NCBI RefSeq assembly: GCF_902167145.1
Contig: NC_050099.1
Coordinates: forward strand, 60,964,942-61,028,941
Length of the DNA: 64,000 bases
Source: Zea mays
Lineage: Eukaryota > Streptophyta > Magnoliopsida > Poales > Poaceae
Reading direction: 5' to 3'
In this document: piece by piece, positions 54,603 to 64,000 of the stretch
Numbering within the stretch: the stretch's first letter is position 1
Layout: every line of letters starts with the position of its first letter
Made by a program: the position numbers and the translations under genes
Notes under the pieces: generated by a model
What the model was told of the DNA's origin: nothing
Database searches by the model: none
What the model saw: only the letters and a program-made list of their open reading frames with translations

Positions 54603-56955
54603 TGTCACACCCGGTTTTAGAAGGCAAACCGAATGCGAACCATGTACGTGCCAGGATCAGTTATTCACGTACACAGCAGTTACATAATATGGACATCATC
54701 ACACAGTGCTCAAAATAGTATTAAGAAGGGAAATAGTTGATTACATCATACGTCTGAGACGTCCATATAGGTCTTACAATAAATCAAAGTGCGGAAAAGA
54801 AACGTAGATAACGCGGCCTTCACAGGCAGCCGACTGGGGGTTGCCGCTAACCCACACCTAGAACTCGTCGTGATCTTGGAACTCCTGGAAGTCTCCTTCC
54901 ACAGCTTCATCTTCGCCTGAGCAGTGGTTGCAATGCTGACAACCTGGGGGGGGGGGTTTGGTGTGTAGAGCAAGGGTGAGTACACATCAACATACTCAAC
55001 AAGTCTCCTGTTTGGCTGTAGTGGACTAGCTTTATGTGGGGATAAGTCAAGCAGTTGCTTTTAGTTGGTCAGATTATTATTTACTAGTAGAAAGCCAAGT
55101 TTTAGCATTAACCCAAGTTATTAACCCGATGTACCCTTTCCAAACGGAAAGAATACCACTTACCAGCACCATAGTCATAACCAAAACCATCAATCTCGTT
55201 GCCACCTGTAAACCAAAAGGTCTCTTATCAAGTACCACTAATCACTGGAGCTCCCTTGGCCGCTCATAACCGCGAGCACGGCTGATATATCAGTTTCATA
55301 ACACTCTGCAGAGGTTGTGCACTTTACCCACAAGCCGTGATTCCCTCTCCGGCCCGGGCTTGCAAGACCCTTATTCACTCCCGAGGTGAATGGCCAGGGA
55401 TTCACTACGAAGCCTTTACAAAGATTCCCCGGGGCTGTAGCCACCCGTTAGGTTTCCTAAATGCACCGCACTCCTCCCCAAGGGGCGAACCCAAACTTGG
55501 CAGAGCGAGCCGCATACACCGAGCCCCATTGACGGCACGACGGCTAAGTGAACTACACCCCGGATCCTCTAATTATTCAGCTAAGGGCACCCCATTCCAC
55601 CCTTATGGTTGCACTGTTTTCCCGGGCGGTCATCCATAGAGCAGGTCCTTACGGAGAGGCACTCGAGAAACCGCTCGAGCCCCCTTGAAGACCACAAGTA
55701 CCACATCATAAATAAGAACGGGAAAACAGCGTATCATAGATAATCTCATCATGTTCATTGATTAGAGTTTGAGCAATAGCATAAAGCTAAACAGTAATAA
55801 TCCAACCCAGATAGGTAAACAAGGACATGGATAACAAAGCTAGTCAATCCTTAGGCATAAATGTGTAAAGCGGGAGGTGAATTAAATAATGAATAGGACA
55901 GAGATAGGTCAAAGGACACTTGCCTCCACCAACCGACTGCTGCTCAGGGGCTTCTCCTGCGAATTCCTCGGGCTCTTCGACCGGATCGTTCTCTATGCGA
56001 GCGCAAACATACATACATCCATCCACATATTTAATACAAAAGAACAGTACACCATACAAGGGAACAAATAAAGTGAGTATGCATCAAGTATGACATTCGA
56101 TATCGCATTTGTTATGGTTAGAAAGAAACGGGAAAAGGTCTCGCAGGGGGTTAAATCTTATGCACTAACGATCAATTACAATTGGTTCTTAACAACAGAA
56201 TTCTGTCACATATACACTAATGGAAACCTAATCATTTTAAGTTGATCAACATTGCACGAGATAAACAATTAACTACATAAATTAATTAGCATAACGGAAT
56301 TTTAAATTAAACTTCCTATTTCAATAACATTAACAATGATTAGCCTACCTAAAATAAAATAACTATGATTACAGAAAGTAAATAAAAAATAAAAAAAATA
56401 AAAAAAACAGAGGGGGGGGGCGGTTGAACCGGCCCTAGGGGCGGTTGAACCGGCCGGCTGGGCGGCCGAGCACGCAGGGGCGGGGGCTAGGGTGGGGAAG
56501 AGAGAAAATGAGAGGGAGGGAGAGGGATTGGGGGGTTTTGGGGAAAATAAAGGGAGGGGGGGCGGCATGGGCCAATTGGGCCCAAGGGGGGGCGCCAGGG
56601 GCGGCTGGGCCGGCCGGGGTCGGCCCACGGCGCGGGAGAGAGAGAAAAAGAGGAGAGAGAAAGAGAGAGAAAAAGAAAGAAAAGATCTTCTCCTCATTTT
56701 CGAAATCCGATCTTCCTACATGAATGCATTTGCACTTTCAAAGCAATCAAAAGAAATGCAAGGTTCGGCATGGTGCATCAAACAACATAAAGTATTTAGG
56801 GTTTTTCTTACACGGGAAATCCAAACCGAATCCCGCTAGAACTTTGGAAAAGGTCAAGGTTTAGCGAGGGAAAAAAGAAAAAGAAAAGGTAACGCCCGAA
56901 TTTTGGCGAGTAAAGAAAAGAAAAAAAATTCAACTGCAAAATTCGGGGCGTTACA
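54603..56955 (-). repeat. 3' LTR of chromovirus A (2.35 kb)
   Basis: On the minus strand it begins TGTAACGCCCCGAATT after a PPT (TTTTAAGGGGGATAGG, complement of 56958-56973) and ends AAAACCGGGTGTGACA at 54603. In the overlap with the 5' LTR copy at 63234-64000 (about 767 bp) I see about four substitutions, and a G run of 11 versus 8. It is a young insertion. Left flank ATTGA (54598-54602). Confidence 0.92.
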
Positions 56956-56991
56956 AACCTATCCCCCTTAAAAGAATCTCGCCCTCGAGAT

Positions 56992-59900
56992 TCAGGGCTG
57001 GCTAGCAAAGAGCTCTGGGTACTTGGCCACTAGATCATCTTCACGCTCCCAGGTTGCTTCTTCCTCAGAGTGGTGATTCCATCTGACTTTGCACATTCTG
57101 ATGGTCTTCCTTCGGGTGACTCGGTCTGCAACCTCAAGGATTTGCACTGGCTTCTCAACGTAGGTCAAGTCCTCCTGGACCTCAAGACCTTCCACTGGCA
57201 ACTGCTCTTCTGGCACACGCAAGCACTTCTTCAACTGAGACACATGAAAGACATTATGCACAGCAGACAAATTCTCTGGCAAACTGAGCTGATAGGCCAC
57301 TTCTCCTCGTCTTGCAAGAATCTGATACGGACCAATGTAGCGGGGTGCTAGCTTGCCTTTCACTCCGAATCTTCTGACTCCTCTGATCGGTTACACTTTC
57401 AGATAGACAAAGTCTCCGACTTCAAAACTCAGCTCTCTTCTTCTTGTGTCTGCATAGCTTCGCTGCCTCGATTGCGCTATCTTCAGATTCTCTCGGACCA
57501 TCTTGATGTTCTCTTCGGCTTCAAGCAAAATGTCTGGCCCAAACACTTGCTTTTCTCCAGGCTGATCCCATTGCAACGGAGTTCTACAACTCCTTCCATA
57601 AAGCGCTTGAAACGGTGACATCTTCAAACTGGCCTGATAACTGTTGTTATAGGAAAACTCTGCATAAGGCAATCGCTTATCCCATCCGGACTGATCTTGC
57701 AACGCACAGGCTCTCAACATGTCTTCGAGAATTTGATTGGTCCTTTCGGTCTGGCCATCTGTCTGCGGATGATAAGCTGAACTGAAATTCAGATGCGTGC
57801 CCAAGGCTTCATGCAACTGCTGCCAGAAATGAGAGGTGAACTGCGTTCCTCTATCTGACACTATCTTCTTTGGCACACCATGAAGACAAACGATCCGAGA
57901 CATATACAATTCTGCCAATACTGCACTGTTGTAGTTGGTCTTGACAGGTATGAAGTGGGCTGACTTGGTCAAACGGTCCACCACTACCCAAATAGAATCG
58001 TAGCCGGCTCGAGTGCGAGGCAATCCGACTATGAAATCCTTACCAATTTCATCCCATTTCCACTGAGGGATCTGCAACGGTTGCAACAATCCAGCTGGTC
58101 TCTGGTGTTCTGCCTTAATTCTTCGACAACTATCGCACTTAGCCACATGCTCTGCGATTTCCCTCTTCATTCCGTACCACCAGAATTTCTTCTTCAGATC
58201 CTGATACATCTTCTCACTACCAGGGTGAATCGAATAAGCTGTCTCATGAGCTTCCTTAAGAATCAACTCCCGAATAGACTGGACATTGGGAACACACAAG
58301 CGGTCTTTGAACCATATCACGCCTTCTGCATCTCTTCGAAAATCTTTGCTTTTGCCTTCTAGAATCAGTCGCCGGATCTCACTGATTTTCTCATCATTCT
58401 TCTGCGCTTCTTTGATTTCGCGCTCCAAGGTAGGTTCCAACTCAACTGTGACTCCTCGCGAATTGTTCAGAAATCCGAGACTCAACCTGTCAAACTCTTT
58501 GGCCAACTCATAAGGCATCGGACGAGCGACCATCAGATTGACTTGACTCTTTCTGCTCAAAGCATCTGCCACTACGTTTGCTTTGCCTGGATGGTAATGA
58601 ATCTCCAACTCATAGTCTTTGATCAACTCTAACCATCTTCGCTGCCTCATATTCAACTCTGACTGAGTGAATATGTACTTCAGACTCTTGTGGTCTGTGT
58701 AAACATCACATTTCTGTCCATACAGATAGTGCCTCCATGTCTTCAGTGCGTGAACCACTGCTGCCAACTCTAGATCATGGATTGGGTAATTCTTCTCATG
58801 AACCTTCAACTGTCGGGACGAGTAAGCCACAACTCTTCCCTCTTGCATCAACACACATCCCAAACCTGTGTAACAAGCATCGCAATACACCGAGAAGGGC
58901 TTGTGCACATCAGGCAAGACTAGGACAGGCGCTGTAGTCAACTTCTCTTTCAGCGCTTCAAAGGCCTCTTGGCATTTCTGGGTCCACTTGAACTCAACTT
59001 TGTTGCCTAGCAACGCTGTCATTGGTTTTGCAATCTTCGAAAATCCTTCAATGAATCGCCGATAATATCCGGCCATTCCAATGAAACTCTTGATTCCTCT
59101 AGCATCTGTTGGCGCTTTCCAGTTCAAAATGTTTGCCACTTTCTTCGGATCCATAGCCAATCCTTCTTTGTTGATTATGTGACCCAAGAACAGGACTTCA
59201 CTGATCCAGAACTCACACTTGCTCAACTTTGCATACAACTGGTGCTCTCGCAATCTCTGCAATACCATCCTCAAATGATCTGCATGCTCTTCTTCGCTTT
59301 GAGAGTAAATCAGAATGTCATCAATGAATACCACCACAAACTTATCAAGGTAATCCATGAATACACTGTTCATCAAGTTCATGAAGAATGCTGGCGCATT
59401 GGTCAAACCAAAAGACATCACTGTGAACTCATACAACCCATACTTGGAAATGAATGCCGTCTTCGGAATGTCCGAAGGTCAGATCCTGAGCTGATGATAA
59501 CCTGACCTCAGATCAATCTTAGAGAACACACTGGCTCCTCTCAACTGGTCGAACAGATCTTCTATTCTGGGCAAAGGATACTTGTTCTTGATCGTGACCT
59601 CATTCAAAGCTCGATAATCGATACACATCCTCTTGGTGCCATCTTTCTTTTCCACAAATAAGTCAGGGGCGGACCAAGGCGAGGTGCTTGGCCGGATGTA
59701 ACCTTTCTCTGACAGCTCATCAATCTGCTTCTTAAGCTCAACCAATTCTGGTCCAGATATTCTGTAAGCTCTCTTAAAGATGGGGGCGGTTCCAGGAAGA
59801 AGCTCTATGGCAAACTCAACTTTCCGCTCTGGTGGCATACCCGGTAAATCCTTTGGAAACACATCTGGGAACTCAGACACAACCTTGATACTCTCAATTG

Positions 59901-60540
59901 GGTCTGCTTCACTGCTATCGACAGCTATCTGATAACAACTTCCTTTCTTTGGCTCAGGCGGGACTAACTCGGTCACCACTTCCTCTCCTAGTGGGGGCAC
60001 CAACTTGATTGTCCTTTTATCACAACTGATAACTGCCTGATACTTATCTAGCCAATTCATCCCTAGGATGACATCTATTCCCTGAGTACCCATTACTATA
60101 AGGTTGGCGGGAAACGCTATCCCCCTTATTTTCACACTTATATTCAAACAAATGCTATCGGCTCGAATTCTACCACCGGCTGAGTCAATTTGAATGGGGG
60201 TTGACATGGTAGTAATTGGAAGATTATGTGCTTCTACCCATGATGCAGTAATGAAAGAATGCGTTGCTCCAGTATCAAATAACACTTCTGCAATATGGGA
60301 ATCGACTGGGAACATACCTACTATCATGCCGGGGGTCTCCTGAACTGCTTCAGCCTCCAAGTGATTCAATCTTCCATGATTATAGCGCTGTTGAGGGCGA
60401 TTGCCTGATCCAGGCTGAGACACATTCTGCTTTGCTGGGGCATTGGGGCCTGACTGCTGCTGGGCTGCCTTCTTCGGACATTGCATCACCCAATGGCCCT
60501 GCTCTCCACAGTGGAAACATGCCCTGTTTCCAACCTGAGC
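56992..60540 (-). pseudogene. pol of chromovirus A, with zinc knuckle and protease
   Basis: One frame on the minus strand. It begins with the nucleocapsid knuckle [14 protein letters not shown] (about 60527-60486, CX2CX4HX4C). Protease: [14 protein letters not shown] at 60268-60276. [32 protein letters not shown] and FIDD at 59317-59328. RNase [19 protein letters not shown] and DHKSLKY. Integrase: zinc segment [45 protein letters not shown], with D,D,E intact. Chromodomain at about 57140-57010 (IRMCKVRWNHHSEEEATWE). In-frame stops: TGA at 59479-59481 in RT, possibly from CGA, and TAA at 57391-57393 before the chromodomain. Otherwise complete in length for the family. Confidence 0.93.
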
Positions 60541-61553
60541 TGGTGCTGCCTGACTGTTCTGCTGACTTGCTGGGGCAGGAAGACGAGGGGCCTGCTGATT
60601 CTGCCTTTGAAACTGACCTCCTGACTGATTGCTCTGACGGTTCTGGTACTGGTTCTGAGGGTACTGCCTTTGAAACTGCTGATGCTGCTGAGGTGGACGC
60701 TGGTTCTGCCTGAACTGCTGGGGTTGATTGCCTGAAAACGAGGGCGGCTGCTGCTTCCAGGCTGGGGTCCACTGATCTTGCGCTTACGATCTTCCATCTC
60801 CTTGCGCTTTCTCTCCGTCATGATTGCTCTATCAATCAGGTGCTGGAATGTCGGGAAGGTGTGATTCATCAGTTGGTACTGCAGAGGGTCGACCAAGCCT
60901 CTCAGAAAACGGTATTGTCGCTTGGCGTCGGTGTTGACATCTTCAGGAGCATAGCGAGACAATTGCAGAAACCTGTCTCGATACTCACTGACAGATGATG
61001 ACCCTTGCTTAAGGGCCAGGAATTCCTCCTTCTTCACTGTCATCAGACCTGCAGGCACATGGTACTGACGAAAGCTACCTCTGAACTCTTCCCAAGTGAT
61101 GGCGTCAGGATGGGCATGGGTGGCGAGGTAAGACTCCCACCATGACTGGGCTGCTCCTCTCAACAGACGGGGACCATACAAGACTTTCTCCCTATCATCG
61201 CACTGAGCGGTATGCAACTCCCGCTCCACAGTGCGCAGCCAATCTTCAGCATCCATGGGGTCAGAAGAATGAGCGAACGTTGGTGGATGACCTCTCATGA
61301 ATTCAGCACGCTTGTCTCTGGGCATCTGAGGCATCTGAGGCTGAGGTGGTGCTTGCTGCTGCTGCTACTGCTGCTGCTGAATGGCGGCCAAAGTCTGACC
61401 GATGGCTTGAACTGCCTGAGTCTGCATCAGAAACATCTGTTCGATGGACATCGGGGGCGGGGGCGGCAGGTGCTGCTGCTGAGGCACCTCCTCCTGTTGA
61501 GCGGCTCGCTCCTGCTGAGCACGCCTTCCTCCTCTGCGCCTGTTCTCTGACAT
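60486..61553 (-). pseudogene. gag of chromovirus A
   Basis: The ATG at 61553 (minus strand) gives MSENRRRGGRRAQ, then a Gln-rich stretch where one CAG appears as TAG (61365-61367). The gag core follows: DAEDWLRTVERELHT, LRGAAQSWWESYLATH, TWEEFRGSFRQYHVPAGLM and KKEEFLALKQGSSSVSEY. A frameshift around 60740-60780 puts the Gln/Asn-rich tail and the zinc knuckle in the pol frame. Directly before the ATG is CATTCTGCAG, a 3' splice acceptor-like sequence. Confidence 0.88.
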
Positions 61554-61959
61554 CTGCAGAATGCAACCACACATCAGAACTGATCTGGCAAATCTTGCAG
61601 CATAAGGAAAGAGAATAGAATTCTTCAACAGCACTGAACAGATGAGCATCTTCACTGATCTCCAACACAGACCACACAGCTTCTCAGATAGAAAGGAAAG
61701 TGGAATAAAAGGGGTTTCCCAACTATATAACTAACTCCATTAACATAATATGTAAACCAAAATGCAGGGGATACCCACACTCTGGTGACAGTCATTACAA
61801 AGATCCAAACCAAACATAGTTCATCATGACAAACATAAATGCACAGGATATAGCAAACTACCCTGTCTAACTAAGACTAACTAAAGCGAGGCTAACGCTA
61901 AGACTGAAGCTTCTATGTATATATATTTCGTATTAATTACAAGATCCAACTCTAACGAT
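61554..61959 (-). other. Spacer between orf0 and gag of element A
   Basis: About 400 bp, pyrimidine-rich towards the gag start on the minus strand and ending TGCATTCTGCAG. It would fit the 3' part of an intron. No ORF. Confidence 0.5.
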
Positions 61960-62973
61960 CTATGGTTCTAGAGTTATCTTGGTCTTGCAGGCGGGATTGC
62001 CATAAGACTGGTGTCCACGCTGAGGTGAGCGGTACGGGTGCTGAATCCCGACGGGAGCGGGGGAACCACCATCCAAGTGACGACGTTCCGCGCGCTCAGC
62101 CCGCAGCAGGGCGATCTCAGCACGAGCCCTACTCAGCTCATCTAATGCATGGTCCAGCTCCGTGTTTAGCACGGCGGCTAGGTTGACTGTGCTGCTCAAC
62201 CTAGGATTGCCCTCACCGACAGGTGAGACAATCACGCCTCCTGTGCTGCCAGATGGACGGCGGGGGTAATACTTCAGGTCAAGACCGTCAGCTGCCCCAC
62301 CGAAAACCGAGCAGTAGTGCGAAAGCGCACGCCGTGCAGCATCTTGCATGGCTGCCTCAGCTGAGTCCCGTTCAGAGATAGAATAGTGCTCTGAGCAGGC
62401 CTCCGCACCCTGGAGACTGTCCTCCGGGCAGCGCACCAAGCAAGTCGCCTCCCAGCGGTCCGGGTAGACCCCGCGACTATGCTGGTAGACCACACAGCGA
62501 TACTCGACGGACCAAGTATGCCGGTCAAATGCCCGACGTAGCAGGGTGTCGAGCGCATCGTGGAAGTGACACCCGCGAGCAGCGTCGCGAGTGATGGGTC
62601 GAGCAACCCATCCTTCCGGCTCAGGGTTAGCAGAGAAGTCGGTGTCGTGGCTCGAGCTGTCGTCGCCATCTCCGTCGTCTGGGTCTCCTCCAGCAGCTAC
62701 TCCAGAAGCTGGGGCGCCCAGTGGTGGTGCAGGGGGCGGCTCCAGAGGAAGCACAGGGGAGCAGCTCCTCACAGACTCTATCTCCTGGTGGAGCGAGAAG
62801 GAAGAGCTCTGCTGCTCCTGTCGTCGACGTTCCTGCTCCTCACGCAGGCGGTGGTGTAGTCTCTCCAAGTGGCTGGACTGTCCGGCCACGGGACGGCGAA
62901 GCGGACGCTCAGCAAGGCGGGAGGGTAAGAAGGGGATGACTGACTTTCGTGCAGTGTGTCTAAGTCGAGCCAT
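61960..62973 (-). CDS. orf0 of chromovirus A (337 aa, unknown function)
   Basis: An uninterrupted 337-codon ORF between the PBS and gag on the gag strand. N-terminus basic (MARLRHTARKSV), then a Gln/Glu/Arg-rich helical part (RLREEQERRRQEQ), a Pro/Asp-rich spacer (DPDDGDGDDSSSHDTD), a folded-looking middle containing FHDALDTLLRRAFDRHTWSVEY and YPDRWEATCLVRCPED, and a C-terminal coiled coil (LSRARAEIALLRAERAERR). Known parallel: orf0 of RIRE3/RIRE8-type rice elements. It is the only gene of element A without damage. TCTTTTGTAG precedes its ATG, again acceptor-like. Function is unknown; it could be a nucleic-acid-binding or particle protein. Confidence 0.75.
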   Translation of the reverse strand: MARLRHTARKSVIPFLPSRLAERPLRRPVAGQSSHLERLHHRLREEQERRRQEQQSSSFSLHQEIESVRSCSPVLPLEPPPAPPLGAPASGVAAGGDPDDGDGDDSSSHDTDFSANPEPEGWVARPITRDAARGCHFHDALDTLLRRAFDRHTWSVEYRCVVYQHSRGVYPDRWEATCLVRCPEDSLQGAEACSEHYSISERDSAEAAMQDAARRALSHYCSVFGGAADGLDLKYYPRRPSGSTGGVIVSPVGEGNPRLSSTVNLAAVLNTELDHALDELSRARAEIALLRAERAERRHLDGGSPAPVGIQHPYRSPQRGHQSYGNPACKTKITLEP

Positions 62974-63233
62974 CTACAAAAGACATCGCAAGCAAAAGGG
63001 CGAGAACAGAATTAATATGACCAGCAAATAATGAATCATAAGTAAATGAAGGATTAGAATAAAACATGATTTTCAGCAAGGTATTATATATAGTAGAACA
63101 TAGGTTTGGTCGGTAGGACCAACTTTTGAAGGGATATCAAAGTCAAGGCAGAGACAGAGGTCCATAGTCCTTAGAACGACCATTCTACTCTAGGTTAGCG
63201 GTCCTACAGTCAGCACGGCTTTGATACCACTTA
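62974..63233 (-). other. Leader and primer-binding site of element A
   Basis: Three bases after the LTR end (minus strand) comes TGGTATCAAAGCC (63218-63230), complementary to initiator-Met tRNA with small differences. The remaining leader is AT-rich and ends in TGCGATGTCTTTTGTAG before the orf0 ATG. Confidence 0.8.
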
Positions 63234-64000
63234 TGTCACACCCGGTTTTAGAAGGCAAACCGAATGCGAACCATGTACGTGCCAGGATCAGTTATTCACG
63301 TACACAGCAGTTACATAATATGGACATCATCACACAGTGCTCAAAATAGTATTAAGAAGGGAAATAGTTGATTACATCATACGTCTGAGACGTCCATATA
63401 GGTCTTACAATAAATCAAAGTGCGGAAAAGAAACGTAGATAACGCGGCCTTCACAGGCAGCCGACTGGGGGTTGCCGCTAACCCACACCTAGAACTCGTC
63501 GTGATCTTGGAACTCCTGGAAGTCTCCTTCCACAGCTTCATCTTCGCCTGAGCAGTGGTTGCAATGCTGACAACCTGGGGGGGGTTTGGTGTGTAGAGCA
63601 AGGGTGAGTACACATCAATATATTCAGCAAGTCTCCTGTTTGGCTGTAGTGGACTAGCTTTATGTGGGGATAAGTCAAGCAGTTGCTTTTAGTTGGTCAG
63701 ATTATTATTTACTAGTAGAAAGCCAAGTTTTAGCATTAACCCAAGTTATTAACCCGATGTACCCTTTCCAAACGGAAAGAATACCACTTACCAGCACCAT
63801 AGTCATAACCAAAACCATCAATCTCGTTGCCACCTGTAAACCAAAAGGTCTCTTATCAAGTACCACTAATCACTGGAGCTCCCTTGGCCGCTCATAACCG
63901 CGAGCACGGCTGATATATCAGTTTCATAACACTCTGCAGAGGTTGTGCACTTTACCCACAAGCCGTGATTCCCTCTCTGGCCCGGGCTTGCAAGACCCTT
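63234..64000 (-). repeat. 5' LTR of chromovirus A, cut by the window edge
   Basis: The first 767 plus-strand bases match 54603-55372 almost perfectly, starting TGTCACACCCGG. The remaining 1.6 kb or so should lie to the right of the window. Confidence 0.95.

Larger units (their letters stand above)
36150..64000 (+). mobile_element. Tat-lineage gypsy element C, interrupted by three insertions, running off the right edge
   Basis: Plus-strand order: LTR, PBS (split by a solo LTR), gag, protease, RT-RNase H, integrase, 89-bp tandem array, then a minus-strand coiled-coil ORF that is broken at 47354 by element B. The rest of C, including its 3' LTR, must lie beyond the window, after B and the nested A. 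The plan matches element D in the other orientation. Confidence 0.8.
54603..64000 (-). mobile_element. Chromovirus A (Tekay-type gypsy), runs off the right edge
   Basis: Minus-strand order: 5' LTR (63234 to beyond 64000), PBS, orf0, gag with zinc knuckle, protease, RT, RNase H, integrase, chromodomain, PPT, 3' LTR. It is inserted in the RT of element B. It has a few stops and one frameshift in an otherwise well-preserved body. Confidence 0.94.

Noticed and set aside
56302..56839. Lys/Arg/Glu-rich and Pro/Ser-rich ORFs in LTR A
   Set aside because: Low-complexity reading of purine-rich LTR sequence with G runs; not supported as genes.

Overview
This window is nuclear DNA of a grass, probably a panicoid such as a maize/sorghum/sugarcane relative (inference from GC-rich first exons, very long LTRs and the retroelement families). 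It contains one recognisable host gene, and nearly all the rest is retrotransposon sequence, much of it nested. No bacterial-type genes, rRNA, CRISPR array or convincing tRNA gene were found.

Left part (1-15700). A minus-strand group I WRKY transcription factor gene can be assembled from three exons: exon 1 at 12602-13105, exon 2 at 2058-2716 and exon 3 at 1822-1968. The junction phases agree. The last exon, which should carry the zinc-finger half of the second WRKY domain, is not in the window. Intron 1 is about 9.9 kb. It holds a fragment of a CYP97-type carotenoid hydroxylase gene that keeps its own intron (3614-3975), a complete young Ty1/copia element (4352-10175, 140-bp LTRs, TSD TCCAC) and a truncated RTE LINE tail. 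The truncated intron at the left edge holds a second, older copia copy (1-1266). Upstream of the gene are a MITE, a SINE-like piece and a Harbinger-like scrap.

Middle part (15714-36150). A plus-strand gypsy element (E) has a 4-kb LTR, PBS, orf0 and gag, and is cut off near 21290. A minus-strand gypsy LTR (F) is split by a complete 11.2-kb Tat-lineage element, D (23086-34240, 478-bp LTRs, TSD AAGAG). D carries gag-pol on the minus strand. On the plus strand, between pol and the 3' LTR, it has a spliced multi-exon gene with its own TATA box and a Transposase_28-like product, followed by a 78-bp tandem array.

Right part (36150-64000). A second Tat element, C, lies on the plus strand with the same plan: gag, pol, an 89-bp tandem array, then an antisense coiled-coil ORF. 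A 3.4-kb solo LTR is inserted in its primer-binding site (TSD GCGCG). Its antisense ORF is broken by chromovirus B (minus strand). The reverse transcriptase of B is in turn broken by chromovirus A (minus strand), whose second LTR runs off the right edge. The order of insertion is therefore C, then B, then A. The LTRs of A are nearly identical, which agrees.

All retroelement ORFs carry stops or frameshifts as read here. Many of the stops look like C-to-T changes at CGA, CAG or CAA codons, as expected from decay of methylated DNA. The copia element is the closest to intact: gag and pol are both open and are separated only by a one-base length change in a run of C. The most unusual material is the spliced antisense gene inside D, its matching array-plus-antisense arrangement in C, the splice-acceptor-like sequences directly before the gag and orf0 starts of E and A, and the captured CYP97 fragment in the WRKY intron.
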